From NCBI RefSeq assembly GCF_001051995.2, contig NZ_CP014646.1:620001-684000 (forward strand): a DNA stretch of 64,000 bases, in the 5' to 3' direction. Below are positions 1-11,484 of the stretch, one piece after another. Source of the stretch: Thauera humireducens (GTDB lineage: Bacteria; Pseudomonadota; Gammaproteobacteria; Burkholderiales; Rhodocyclaceae). How positions within the stretch are numbered: position 1 is the first letter of the stretch; the number at the start of each line of letters is the position of its first letter. Both the position numbers and the translations under genes were made by a program. The notes below the pieces were generated by a model. That model was not told the origin of the DNA, did not search any database, and saw only the letters and a program-made list of their open reading frames with translations.

Positions 1-786
1 GTGCGCGGCGTGCGCAACCAGTTCGGTGCCCAGGTGGTGCACGACGGGCTGGACCTGGACGTGCGCCGTGGCGAGATCCTGAGCGTGGTGGGCGGGTCGG
101 GCACCGGCAAGTCGGTCCTGCTGCGCACCATCGTCGGCCTCAACCGGCCGGCGGCGGGCACGGTCAGCGTGTTCGGCGAGGACCTGCTGACGCTGCCACC
201 CGCGCGTCGCAGCGCGGTCGAGCGTCGCTTCGGCGTGCTGTTCCAGAAGGGGGCGCTGTTCTCGTCGCTGACAGTGGCCGAGAACGTGGCGCTGCCGCTG
301 ATCGAGCATGCCGGGCTGAAGGCGGCCGATGCCGCGCGGCTGGCGCGGCTCAAGATCGCGCTCGCCGGGCTGCCGGCCAATGCCGGCGACAAGTATCCGT
401 CGGACCTGTCGGGCGGCATGGTCAAGCGCGCGGCGCTGGCGCGCGCGCTGGCGCTCGACCCGGACATCCTGTTCCTCGACGAGCCCACCGCCGGCCTCGA
501 CCCGATCGGCGCGGCGGCCTTCGACCAGCTGATCCTCACTTTGCGCGACGCGCTCGGGCTGACGGTGTTCATCGTCACCCACGATCTCGACACCATCTAC
601 ACCATCACCGACCGCATCGCCGTGCTGGCGCAGAAGAAGGTGCTGATCAACGACACGCTCGCGGCGGTGGCCGCCACCGACGATGCGTGGATCCGCGAAT
701 ACTTTCACGGGCCGCGCGGCCGTGCCGCTGCGGACGCAGCACAGGCGAGCGGCTGCGAACCCGAATCCACACCGGAGCAAACCTGA
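1..786 (+). CDS. MCE/Mla-type ABC transporter ATP-binding protein (5' end probably outside window)
   Basis: This is an ATPase of the MlaF type, which powers lipid or organic-solvent transport across the inner membrane with an MlaE-type permease and an MCE protein. Visible motifs are Walker A GGSGTGKS (residues 31-38), signature LSGGM (136-140), Walker B ILFLDEPT (D160/E161) and the H-loop H194. The D-loop GLDPIGA is typical of the Mla/Ttg2A group. Reading starts at the first base with GTG. MlaF proteins have a few more N-terminal residues, so the true start is probably upstream and the feature is partial. It leads an operon with the MCE protein and the auxiliary lipoprotein that follow. An MlaE-type permease would be expected just upstream or elsewhere in the operon. 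Confidence 0.88.
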   Translation: MRGVRNQFGAQVVHDGLDLDVRRGEILSVVGGSGTGKSVLLRTIVGLNRPAAGTVSVFGEDLLTLPPARRSAVERRFGVLFQKGALFSSLTVAENVALPLIEHAGLKAADAARLARLKIALAGLPANAGDKYPSDLSGGMVKRAALARALALDPDILFLDEPTAGLDPIGAAAFDQLILTLRDALGLTVFIVTHDLDTIYTITDRIAVLAQKKVLINDTLAAVAATDDAWIREYFHGPRGRAAADAAQASGCEPESTPEQT

Positions 787-787
787 G

Positions 788-871
788 ATGAAACGATCCC
801 CACGCACATTGCGTTCGCTGTTCACCAAGGAGGCGCAGGCCGCCCTTGGGTCGACCCGGCGGGAGGCCTGA
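788..871 (+). CDS. possible 27-codon ORF between the ATPase and MCE genes
   Basis: An ATG lies one base after the ATPase stop codon and opens a 27-codon frame that ends one base before the MCE start. The peptide is basic (MKRSPRTLRSLFTKEAQ...), with no transmembrane segment. Its tight fit between two genes could mean translational coupling. It may equally be spacer that happens to be open, since high GC makes short open frames common. No family is recognised. Confidence 0.25.
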   Translation: MKRSPRTLRSLFTKEAQAALGSTRREA

Positions 872-872
872 C

Positions 873-1817
873 ATGGAAACGCGTGCCCATCACGTGCTGA
901 TCGGCTTCTTCACCGTGCTGGTGGTCGGCGCGGCGTTGCTGTTCGCGCTGTGGCTCGGCAAGGCCGACGCCGACAAGCAGTTCCAGAGCTACGACATCGT
1001 TTTCCAGGAGGCGGTGAGCGGCCTGTCCAAGGGCAGCACGGTCGAGTTCAACGGCATCAAGATCGGTGACGTCTCCAGCCTGCGGCTGGACCCGCAGGAC
1101 CCGCGCCGGGTCATCGCCCGCGTGCGCGTCGATAGCGCCGCGCCGGTGCGCACCGACACCCAGGCCCGGCTGGTGCCGGCGGGCATCACCGGGATGTCGA
1201 TCATCCGCCTGAGCAGCGGCGAGAACATGGCGAGCCCGCCGCTGACCGCCGCATCGGGAGACGAAGTGCCGGTCATCATCGCCACGCCGTCACCGCTGAC
1301 CAAGCTCCTGGCCGACGGCGAGGACGTGGTGCTGAACGTCAACGAACTGCTGATCCAGGCACGCGAGCTGTTCTCGGCCGACAACGTCGACAGCATCGGC
1401 CGCACCCTGCACAACCTGGAACAGGCGACCGGCACGATCGCAGCCGAGCGCGAGGAGATCTCGCTGGCGCTGCGCGAGCTGGCGCGCGCCAGCGGGCAGG
1501 CCAACGCCGCACTGGTCGAGGCGACGAAGCTCGTCGGCGCAGCCAACCGGCTGGTGGACGTGCATGGCGCGCAAACACTGAAGAGCGCGCAGCAGTCGAT
1601 GGCGGCGTTCGAGCGCGCCATGCTGACGGTGGATGCGCTGGTCAGCGACAACCGCGGCGCGCTCGACAGCGGCGTGCGCGGTGTGGCCGAACTCGGCCCG
1701 GCACTGGCCGAGCTGCGCGACACGCTGGCCTCGCTGCGCGCCATCACACGTCAGCTCGAGAACAGACCGACCGACTATCTGCTCGGCCTCGAGCCAGTGA
1801 AGGAGTTCACGCCATGA
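873..1817 (+). CDS. MCE (MlaD-like) family protein
   Basis: MCE proteins bind lipid in the periplasm and are anchored beside the permease of Mla-type ABC transporters. The 314-residue product has one N-terminal membrane anchor (about residues 6-28, HVLIGFFTVLVVGAALLFAL), then an MCE domain (about 38-115, containing FNGIKIGDV and GITGMSIIRL), then a long helical C-terminal tail rich in Ala/Glu. This matches PqiB/MlaD-type tails. Start ATG 873 is chosen over an in-frame ATG at 846 because it has the RBS GGGAGG at 861-866 and puts the anchor at the N-terminus. The stop overlaps the next start as ATGA, showing an operon. Confidence 0.88.
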   Translation: METRAHHVLIGFFTVLVVGAALLFALWLGKADADKQFQSYDIVFQEAVSGLSKGSTVEFNGIKIGDVSSLRLDPQDPRRVIARVRVDSAAPVRTDTQARLVPAGITGMSIIRLSSGENMASPPLTAASGDEVPVIIATPSPLTKLLADGEDVVLNVNELLIQARELFSADNVDSIGRTLHNLEQATGTIAAEREEISLALRELARASGQANAALVEATKLVGAANRLVDVHGAQTLKSAQQSMAAFERAMLTVDALVSDNRGALDSGVRGVAELGPALAELRDTLASLRAITRQLENRPTDYLLGLEPVKEFTP

Positions 1818-2488
1818 GCGTCCGCAAAGCCCATGTTTCGTCCCTGAACCGGATCGCGGCCCGTGCCGGCCTCGTTGCCGTGATCGTGCTGTCCTCGGCC
1901 TGCTCGGTGCTGCCACGGCCCGAGCCCGTCGACACCTATCTGCTGCCGGGCGCGCCGGCGAGTCGCATGGCTGCGCAAGGGCAGGGGGAGCAGGCCCTGC
2001 CCGTGTCGCTGCGGGTGTCCCGCCCGGTGGCGGGCACGCAGCTGTCCGGCCAGCGCATCCTCGTCGTGCCCGACGCGAACCGCGTCAGCGTGTACAAGGG
2101 CGCGAACTGGAGCGAACCCGTGCCGGTGCTGCTGCGCGATCGCATCGTCGAGGCCTTCCGCAGCGACGGCCGCATCGCGGCCCTGAGCAGCGATGAACAG
2201 CGGCTGCAGGCGGACTACGAGATCGCCAGCGAACTGCTGGCCTTCCACAGCGAGTACCGCGACGGTGCGCCCGAGGTGGTCGTGCGCCTGGACGCGCGCC
2301 TGGTCCAGCGCGACGGGCGCCGGATCGTCGCCTCGCGGCTGTTCGAGGCGCGCCAACGCCCGGCGGGCGTGGCGGTGCCGCAGGTGGTGGCGGGCTTCGG
2401 CGAGGCATCGACGGCGGTGACAGGCGCGTTGGTGGACTGGGCGGCTGGCGAGATCGCACGCTGCCTGCCGAAGGCCTGCGCCGACTGA
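1814..2488 (+). CDS. ABC-type transport auxiliary lipoprotein (PqiC/LptE-like)
   Basis: This is a predicted outer-membrane or periplasmic lipoprotein of the family that accompanies MCE transporters. A signal peptide ends in the lipobox LSSAC with the lipidated Cys at residue 30. The mature part (DTYLLPG near the start, repeated R-V-S-RPVAGTQLSG and a C-terminal GALVDWA) fits the auxiliary-component family (about 200 residues). Translation is probably coupled to the MCE gene through the 4-base ATGA overlap. Together with the two upstream genes it would form a trans-envelope lipid pathway. The substrate cannot be read from sequence. Confidence 0.82.
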   Translation: MSVRKAHVSSLNRIAARAGLVAVIVLSSACSVLPRPEPVDTYLLPGAPASRMAAQGQGEQALPVSLRVSRPVAGTQLSGQRILVVPDANRVSVYKGANWSEPVPVLLRDRIVEAFRSDGRIAALSSDEQRLQADYEIASELLAFHSEYRDGAPEVVVRLDARLVQRDGRRIVASRLFEARQRPAGVAVPQVVAGFGEASTAVTGALVDWAAGEIARCLPKACAD

Positions 2489-2507
2489 AATCGCGCGTGG
2501 GGCGCGC

Positions 2508-5714
<3,207 letters not shown>

Positions 5715-5721
5715 GTGTTGA

Positions 5722-5737
5722 CTGTAAAAAAATACAG
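5722..5737 (-). promoter_or_regulatory. LexA (SOS) operator of dnaE2
   Basis: The sequence CTGT-N8-ACAG with an all A/T core (reads CTGTATTTTTTTACAG toward dnaE2) matches the LexA consensus of gammaproteobacteria and betaproteobacteria exactly in both half sites. It is extended by one base to a longer palindrome on each side. It sits 8 bases upstream of the chosen ATG, so bound LexA would cover the transcription start or ribosome-binding region. This predicts DNA-damage induction of dnaE2. Confidence 0.88.
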
Positions 5738-5849
5738 TCATCGAGGCAATGCCGGCTTCCGGATCTCGCCTCGTTCGCTGGCGCAGCGTTCAATTTCGGG
5801 TCCACCACAGTCGCCTAAATCATTGATGCCCGGTACACTTCGCAGCCTT

Positions 5850-5867
5850 GCTCCGCCCCGGCGGAGC
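5850..5867 (+). repeat. short perfect inverted repeat in the leader of the ABC importer operon
   Basis: GCTCCGCC and GGCGGAGC (8 bp each) are separated by only 2 bases, about 50 bases upstream of the binding-protein start. It could be an operator for a dimeric regulator or a leader hairpin. No regulator family is indicated and no T-run follows, so it is not a standard terminator. Confidence 0.4.
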
Positions 5868-5915
5868 GAAGCCTGTCCAACCTTCCTGGCCGAGATGGCC
5901 GCAGAGGAGTCCTGA

Positions 5916-6887
5916 ATGCCTTTCATCAAGTCCCGCAAGGTCCTGTTCGGTGCGATGGCGCTGGCTTTTGCGATGGCGGCACCGGTCCATGCTCAGCAGA
6001 AATCCGTCGCGATCACCGCCATCGTCGAGCATCCGGCGCTGGATTCCGTACGTGACGGCGTCAAGGAAGCGCTGACCGCCGCCGGCTACGAGGAAGGCAA
6101 GAACCTCAAGTGGCAGTACCAGAGCGCACAGGGCAACACCGGCACCGCGGCGCAGATCGCGCGCAAGTTCGTCGGCGACAAGTCGGACGTGATCGTCGCC
6201 ATCGCCACGCCCTCGGCCCAGGCCGTGGCTGCGGCGACCAAGGACATCCCGCTGGTGTTCTCGGCGGTGACCGACCCGGTGGCGGCCAAGCTGGTGCCCT
6301 CGATGGCCGCGTCGGGTACGAACATCACCGGCGTGTCCGATGCGCTCGAACTCGGCAAGCAGATCGAGCTGATCAAGCGCGTAGCGCCCAACGCCAAGCG
6401 CGTCGGCATGGTGTTCAACCCGGGTGAGGCCAACTCGGTGGTGGTGCTGGAGCAGCTGCGCAAGCTACTGCCCGAGCACGGCATGAGCCTGGTCGATGCG
6501 GCCGCGCCGCGTTCGGTCGACGTCGGCTCGGCCGCCCGCAGCCTGATCGGCAAGGTCGATGTGTTCTACACCAGCACCGACAACAACGTGGTGTCGGCCT
6601 ACGAGGCGCTGGTCAAGGTCGGCATGGATGCCAAGATCCCGCTGATTGCCGCCGATACCGACAGTGTCGGGCGCGGCGCGGTGGCCGCCTATGGCATGGA
6701 CTACAAGGCCCTCGGCGTGCAGACCGGCCAGATGGTGGTGCGCATCCTCAAGGGCGAGAAGCCGGGTGCCATCGCCCCCGAGACCAGCAACAAGCTCGAA
6801 CTGCACGTGAACCCCGGCGCAGCCCGGAAGCAGGGCGTCACGCTGTCCGAAGAACTCGTCAAGGACGCTTCCAAGGTCGTCCAGTAA
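5916..6887 (+). CDS. ABC transporter substrate-binding protein (TrpX type)
   Basis: This is a periplasmic binding protein of the ABC_sub_bind family (the TrpX type). It has a Sec signal peptide with likely cleavage after VHA (residue 26). Family features are the VAITAIVEHPALDSVRDG start of the mature protein, the IARKFVGDKSDVIVAIATPSAQA segment and the late PLIAADTDSVGRGAVAAYG motif. Length 323 is usual. RBS GAGGAG lies at 5904-5909. In Gram-positives the TrpXYZ system is linked to tryptophan; in proteobacteria the ligand of this family is mostly unknown, and no T-box or trp operator is visible here. The permease and ATPase follow. Confidence 0.85.
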   Translation: MPFIKSRKVLFGAMALAFAMAAPVHAQQKSVAITAIVEHPALDSVRDGVKEALTAAGYEEGKNLKWQYQSAQGNTGTAAQIARKFVGDKSDVIVAIATPSAQAVAAATKDIPLVFSAVTDPVAAKLVPSMAASGTNITGVSDALELGKQIELIKRVAPNAKRVGMVFNPGEANSVVVLEQLRKLLPEHGMSLVDAAAPRSVDVGSAARSLIGKVDVFYTSTDNNVVSAYEALVKVGMDAKIPLIAADTDSVGRGAVAAYGMDYKALGVQTGQMVVRILKGEKPGAIAPETSNKLELHVNPGAARKQGVTLSEELVKDASKVVQ

Positions 6888-6902
6888 CAACGACCCGCAC
6901 GC

Positions 6903-6920
6903 GGCCGGCTGGTGCCGGCC
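6903..6920 (+). repeat. hairpin between binding-protein and permease genes
   Basis: GGCCGGC and GCCGGCC (7 bp) flank a 4-base loop (TGGT), 16 bases after the binding-protein stop. There is no U-run. Such intercistronic hairpins commonly protect the upstream mRNA and allow more binding protein than membrane parts; that role is inferred. Confidence 0.5.
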
Positions 6921-6978
6921 ACGGCGGGTGCTTCCCTTCTGAACGCCCGCCAGGTTTCCTCCCCCAACGGTATCCCCC

Positions 6979-7869
6979 ATGTCCCTCTACACCCTGCTCG
7001 GGGCGCTGGAGATCGGCCTGATCTTCAGCCTCGTCGCCCTCGGCGTGTACATCTCCTTCCGCCTGCTGCGCTTCCCCGACCTCACCGTCGACGGCAGCTT
7101 CCCGCTCGGCGGCGCCGTGGCCGCCACCATGATCGCGGCCGGCTACGATCCCTTCGTCTCGACCATCGTGGCGACCATCGCCGGCGCGGTCGCGGGGCTG
7201 ATCACCGGCTGGCTCAACGTGCGCCTCAAGATCATGGACCTGCTCGCCAGCATCCTGATGATGATCGCGCTGTACTCGATCAACCTGCGCATCATGGGCA
7301 AGCCCAACGTGCCGTTGATCATGGAGCCCACCGTCTTCAACCTGCTGCAACCCGAGGCGCTGGCGGACTACGTGTTCCGTCCGCTGCTGCTGGTGTTCGT
7401 GGTGCTGGCGGTGAAGCTGATGCTCGATGCCTACTTCGCCACCCAGAGCGGTCTGGCGATCCGTGCGACCGGCTCCAACGCGCGCATGGCGCGGGCGCAG
7501 GGCGTCAATACGGGGCTGGCGGTGCTGGCCGGCATGGCGCTGTCGAACGCGCTGGTGAGCCTGGCCGGCGCACTGTTCGCGCAGACCCAGGGCGGTGCGG
7601 ACATCTCGATGGGGGTGGGCACCATCGTCATCGGCCTCGCGGCGGTGATCGTCGGCGAGAGCCTGCTGCCCTCGCGCAAGCTCTACCTGGCGACGATCGC
7701 GGTGATCGTCGGCGCCATCGTCTATCGCTTCTTCATCGCACTGGCGCTCAACTCGGACTTCATCGGCCTGCAGGCGCAGGATCTCAACCTCGTCACCGCG
7801 GTGCTGGTGACGGTCGCGCTGGTGGTGCCCAAGCTGCGCGCCCACTGGTCCGGAAAGAAGGGGAACTGA
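6979..7869 (+). CDS. ABC transporter permease (TrpY type, branched-chain-like fold)
   Basis: This 296-residue integral membrane protein has about eight to nine hydrophobic segments and belongs to the branched-chain-type permease superfamily. The region LLRFPDLTVDGSFPLGGAVAA and the GLAIRATGSNARMARAQGV cytoplasmic loop (coupling helix) are characteristic of partners of ABC_sub_bind proteins. It probably forms a homodimer that carries the substrate delivered by the upstream binding protein. The stop is one base before the ATPase start, so the two are co-translated. Confidence 0.85.
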   Translation: MSLYTLLGALEIGLIFSLVALGVYISFRLLRFPDLTVDGSFPLGGAVAATMIAAGYDPFVSTIVATIAGAVAGLITGWLNVRLKIMDLLASILMMIALYSINLRIMGKPNVPLIMEPTVFNLLQPEALADYVFRPLLLVFVVLAVKLMLDAYFATQSGLAIRATGSNARMARAQGVNTGLAVLAGMALSNALVSLAGALFAQTQGGADISMGVGTIVIGLAAVIVGESLLPSRKLYLATIAVIVGAIVYRFFIALALNSDFIGLQAQDLNLVTAVLVTVALVVPKLRAHWSGKKGN

Positions 7870-7870
7870 G

Positions 7871-8665
7871 ATGTTGAAAGCAACCGACCTGCGCCTGACC
7901 TTCAACCCCGGCACGCCGATCGAAACCCAGGCCCTGCGCGGCATGACCCTCGAGATCCCGACCGGACAGTTCGTCACCGTGATCGGCTCCAACGGCGCCG
8001 GCAAGTCGACCTTCCTCAACGCCGTCTCGGGCGAGCAGCGTGTCGACAGCGGCAGTATCGAGATCGACGGCATCGACATGACCCGCCAGCCGGTGTGGGG
8101 GCGCGCGCGCCATGTGGCGCGGGTGTTCCAGGACCCGCTCGCCGGCACCTGCGAGGACCTGACGATCGAGGAGAACATGGCGCTCGCCAAGATGCGCGGC
8201 CAGCGCCGCGGTTTCTCCTTCGCGGTCAAGCCGGCGCTGCGCGAGGAGTTCCGCGCCCAGCTTGCCACGCTCGGCCTCGGCCTGGAGAACCGCCTGTCCG
8301 ACCGCATCGGCCTGCTCTCCGGTGGCCAGCGCCAGGCGGTGAGCCTGCTGATGGCGGCGCTGCAGCCTTCGCGCCTGTTGCTGCTCGACGAGCACACCGC
8401 GGCGCTCGATCCGCGCACCGCCGCCTTCGTGCTGGAGCTGACCGTGCGCATCGTCGCCGAGCACAAGCTCACGACGATGATGGTCACGCATTCGATGCGC
8501 CAGGCGCTCGACGTTGGCCAGCGCACCGTGATGCTGCACCAGGGCCGCGTGGTGCTGGATGTCTCCGGCCCCGATCGCGAAGGGCTCGACGTGCATCACC
8601 TGCTCGACATGTTCGAGAAGGTGCGCGGCGAGGAGGTCGACGACGATGCGCTGCTGCTGAGCTGA
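7871..8665 (+). CDS. ABC transporter ATP-binding protein (TrpZ type)
   Basis: This is the ATPase subunit of the importer encoded just upstream. Walker A is GSNGAGKST (residues 39-47), the signature is LSGGQRQA and Walker B is LLLLDEHTAALD; His in place of the usual Pro in DEP is normal in this subfamily. The H-loop is in MMVTHSM. The insert with AKMRGQRRGFSFAVK between the Q-loop and signature is also seen in family members. Third and last gene of the operon. A -10-like TAGAAT at 8700-8705 follows and probably belongs to gltX. Confidence 0.87.
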   Translation: MLKATDLRLTFNPGTPIETQALRGMTLEIPTGQFVTVIGSNGAGKSTFLNAVSGEQRVDSGSIEIDGIDMTRQPVWGRARHVARVFQDPLAGTCEDLTIEENMALAKMRGQRRGFSFAVKPALREEFRAQLATLGLGLENRLSDRIGLLSGGQRQAVSLLMAALQPSRLLLLDEHTAALDPRTAAFVLELTVRIVAEHKLTTMMVTHSMRQALDVGQRTVMLHQGRVVLDVSGPDREGLDVHHLLDMFEKVRGEEVDDDALLLS

Positions 8666-8741
8666 GCGCCGGTCCCCCGTCAGCTCCTTTTCAATCCCTT
8701 AGAATCCGCGCTTCGCCCGAGCGTCACCAACGAATTCAACC

Positions 8742-10154
8742 ATGTCCCAGTCTCCTGCTTCCCGTCCCGTCCGTACCCGCTTCGCCCCCAGTCCCACCGG
8801 CTACCTGCACATCGGCGGCGCGCGCACCGCGTTGTTCTCGTGGGCGTTTGCCCGTCGCCATGGCGGCACCTTCATCCTGCGCATCGAGGACACCGACGTC
8901 GCCCGCTCCACCCCCGAAGCGGTGCAGGCCATCCTCGACGGCATGCACTGGCTGGGCCTGGAGCACGACGAGGGCCCGTTCTACCAGATGCAGCGCATGG
9001 ACCGGTACAAGGACGTCATCCAGCAGATGCTGGCCGCCGGCACCGCCTACCACTGCTACATGTCCTCGGAAGAACTCGACCGCATCCGCGAGGAGCAGCG
9101 CGCCCGCGGCGAGAAGCCGCGCTATGACGGCCGCTGGCGTCCCGAGGCGGGCAAGACCCTGCCGCAGCTGCCGGAAGGCGTGCAGCCGGTGGTGCGCTTC
9201 CGCAACCCGACCGACGGTGTCGTGGCCTGGGACGACCTTGTGAAGGGGCGCATCGAGATCGGCAACGCCGAACTGGACGACTTCATCATCGCTCGCGCCG
9301 ACGGCACGCCGACCTACAACTTCTGCGTGGTGGTGGACGACTGGGACATGGGCATCACCCACGTCATCCGTGGCGACGACCATGTGAACAACACCCCGCG
9401 CCAGATCAACGTGCTGCGCGCGCTCGGCGCCGAGGTGCCGCTGTACGCCCACCTGTCGATGATCCTCGGCGATGACGGCACCAAGCTCTCCAAGCGCCAC
9501 GGCGCGGTGAGCGTGATGCAGTACGACGACGACGGCTACCTGCCGGACGCGGTCATCAACTACCTGGCGCGCCTGGGCTGGAGCCACGGCGACGATGAAG
9601 TCTTCAGTCGTCAGCAGTTCGTCGAGTGGTTCGACCTCGACCACATCACGCCTTCGGCCGCGCAGTTCAACACCGAGAAGCTCAACTGGCTGAACGCCCA
9701 GTACATCAAGAAGGCGGACGACGCTTTCCTGGCCGCGCAGGTGGCGAATCGTCTTGCCCGTCGCGGCGTTAACCCCGAGACCGGCGTGACGCTGGAGGCG
9801 GTGGTGGCGCTGTACAAGGATCGTGTCGCGAACCTGAACGAACTGGCCGATTCGGTCGAGTTGTTTGTCGCGGACGTGCATCCGGCGCCCGAGCTCATCG
9901 GCCAGCACCTCACCGATGCGGCGAAGGCGGCGCTTGCCAGCCTGCGCGGACGCCTGGCGGGCGCCGACTGGAACAAGGCGGCGCTGTCGCAGGCGATCAA
10001 GGACACCATGGCCGAGCACGGCCTGAAGATGCCGCAGGTCGCCATTCCGCTGCGGGTGGCGGTGCTGGGTGTGCCGCAGACACCGTCGATCGATGCCGTG
10101 CTCGAGGTGCTCGGGCGCGAACGGGTACTGGCACGTCTGGACCGCCATGCCTGA
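8742..10154 (+). CDS. gltX: glutamyl-tRNA synthetase
   Basis: This class I aminoacyl-tRNA synthetase charges tRNA-Glu (and, where GatCAB is used, tRNA-Gln). The HIGH-like motif is HIGG (residues 23-26) and the KMSKS-like motif is KLSKRHG (248-254). [19 protein letters not shown] and LRIEDTD are diagnostic. Length 470 is standard for the discriminating or non-discriminating bacterial enzyme. It is transcribed alone and ends at the strong palindrome at 10176-10213. The antisense strand is open through almost the same interval, an artefact of codon bias. Confidence 0.96.
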   Translation: MSQSPASRPVRTRFAPSPTGYLHIGGARTALFSWAFARRHGGTFILRIEDTDVARSTPEAVQAILDGMHWLGLEHDEGPFYQMQRMDRYKDVIQQMLAAGTAYHCYMSSEELDRIREEQRARGEKPRYDGRWRPEAGKTLPQLPEGVQPVVRFRNPTDGVVAWDDLVKGRIEIGNAELDDFIIARADGTPTYNFCVVVDDWDMGITHVIRGDDHVNNTPRQINVLRALGAEVPLYAHLSMILGDDGTKLSKRHGAVSVMQYDDDGYLPDAVINYLARLGWSHGDDEVFSRQQFVEWFDLDHITPSAAQFNTEKLNWLNAQYIKKADDAFLAAQVANRLARRGVNPETGVTLEAVVALYKDRVANLNELADSVELFVADVHPAPELIGQHLTDAAKAALASLRGRLAGADWNKAALSQAIKDTMAEHGLKMPQVAIPLRVAVLGVPQTPSIDAVLEVLGRERVLARLDRHA

Positions 10155-10175
10155 GCTGGACTGCCTCGCCGCGTA

Positions 10176-10213
10176 AACGACGAAGGCCCCGGAATTCCGG
10201 GGCCTTCGTCGTT
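10176..10213. terminator. bidirectional terminator (38-bp perfect palindrome)
   Basis: A perfect inverted repeat centred at the GGAATTCC core (10194/10195) spans 19 bp per arm. It lies 22 bases after the gltX stop and 22 bases before the stop of the convergent phasin gene. T-runs are short on both sides, but the stem alone is very stable. Position and symmetry suit termination of both transcripts. Confidence 0.88.
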
Positions 10214-10234
10214 CTACCGCGCGCGTTTCGGCGA

Positions 10235-10672
10235 TCAGGCCGCCTTGCGCGTCGTCCGCGTGCTCGCCGGGGTGGCGATCATTTCCAGGCCGGCAGCCGG
10301 CGTCAGCTTGGCGACTTCGCCGAACAGCGTCTGCATCGAGCTGCTCATTTCGTTGATGTGACGGGTGCCGATCTCGGCGACTTCCGACTGCGTGCGCAGG
10401 CAGATCTCATTCACGTTGCGCAGGTATTCCGCAGCCTGCTCCAGACCCTGGTGTTGCGCGGCGATGCGGTCGGCCAACTGGTTGGGCAGGGCTTCGCCAC
10501 TGACCGGCAGGCTCTGGGCCGAGGCGAAGGCGCACAGCGAGCGGGCGGCACCGACGTTCAGCGCAATCAGTTGCTCGGTGGCATCGAGCACGATGTCGGT
10601 GAGCGACTGGAAAGTCTGCAGGCTGGATTCGGTGGTGGTGGAAAAACGCTGCATGGACGGATGGATGTTCAT
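10235..10672 (-). CDS. phasin family protein
   Basis: Phasins coat polyhydroxyalkanoate granules and control their number and size. The 145-residue product is alpha-helical with the phasin pattern (MQRFSTTTESSLQTFQSLTDIVLDATEQLIALN near the N-terminus, a central AAEYLRNVNEICLRTQSEVAEI helix) and a basic tail ending TRTTRKAA. ATG 10672 is chosen because a purine-rich RBS (GAGGAAGA) lies just before it; an upstream in-frame ATG would add an unrelated 41-residue extension. Transcribed alone; suggests the host makes PHA. Confidence 0.85.
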   Translation of the reverse strand: MNIHPSMQRFSTTTESSLQTFQSLTDIVLDATEQLIALNVGAARSLCAFASAQSLPVSGEALPNQLADRIAAQHQGLEQAAEYLRNVNEICLRTQSEVAEIGTRHINEMSSSMQTLFGEVAKLTPAAGLEMIATPASTRTTRKAA

Positions 10673-10825
10673 CTGGTCTTCCTCTCGATTGACTCGGAGC
10701 GTGTGTGGAGCCCAGATGCTAATGCCTTGGGCATGAGCCGGATATACCTCGTTCTTGGTGTTTATACGTACCGGAAAACCGGTAGATCGTGTCACGTGGT
10801 GGAAAGGTGGCCGAACTTGGAACGC

Positions 10826-11473
10826 TCAGTCAGCCGCCCGGCATATGCCGTTGACGATGGCGTAGCGGGTGAGATCGGCGACGTTGTGCAGATCGAGCTT
10901 GCGCATGATGTTGCGGCGATGGACCTCGACCGTCGACGCCGCAATGTGCAGCCGATCGGCGATGCGCGCCGAGGTATGGCCTTCTGCGATCAGCTGCAGG
11001 ACCTGACGCTCGCGGGCGGTGAGTTGCCGCGCACTGGCCTGCGCATCGGTGCCGAAGCGCAGGGCGCTGGCAATGGCGCCCGCCACATCCGGGCACAGGT
11101 AGGTGCGTCCCTGCCTTACGTTGTGGATGGCGCGCAGCAGTTCGTCGCCCGCGTCGGCCTTGGTCACGTAACCGTGTGCGCCGGCGTTGAGCAGGTCGAT
11201 GACGAACTGGCGGTCGGCGTAGGCGGACAGGCCGATCACACGGATGTCCGGGCGCACTGCATGCAGGCGCCGCGTGGCTTCGATGCCGTTCATGCCCGGC
11301 ATGCCGATGTCGATGCAGACGATGTCCACAGGCGCTTGCTCGACGAGCCGCAGCAATGCCTCGCCGTCGGCGGCCTCACCGACCACTTCGATCCCGGGAT
11401 CGTTCTCCAGCAGCGCGCGCAGGGCGTGACGGAACATCTGATGGTCGTCGGCGAGCACGATGCGTAGCTTCAT
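10826..11473 (-). CDS. LuxR/NarL-family two-component response regulator
   Basis: This 215-residue regulator has a receiver domain (acidic pair D9/D10, phospho-acceptor D55 in VCIDIGMPGMNG, conserved K in VTKADAG) and a C-terminal LuxR-type helix-turn-helix (LTARERQVLQLIAEGHTSARIADRLHIAASTVEVHRRNI). It follows a histidine kinase with an 11-base gap and should be its partner. Start ATG 11473 gives the normal family N-terminus; a longer frame to 11686 overlaps the kinase and is not supported. The regulated genes are not evident from the context. Confidence 0.9.
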   Translation of the reverse strand: MKLRIVLADDHQMFRHALRALLENDPGIEVVGEAADGEALLRLVEQAPVDIVCIDIGMPGMNGIEATRRLHAVRPDIRVIGLSAYADRQFVIDLLNAGAHGYVTKADAGDELLRAIHNVRQGRTYLCPDVAGAIASALRFGTDAQASARQLTARERQVLQLIAEGHTSARIADRLHIAASTVEVHRRNIMRKLDLHNVADLTRYAIVNGICRAAD

Positions 11474-11484
11474 GGCGGACTCCT

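Noticed and set aside
5715..5741. longer start for dnaE2 (ATG 5741)
   Set aside because: It would translate the LexA box and add residues not seen in DnaE2 proteins.
8736..10148. 470-codon open frame antisense to gltX
   Set aside because: Exactly opposite the gltX frame and caused by high GC; protein is low-complexity His/Arg/Val-rich.
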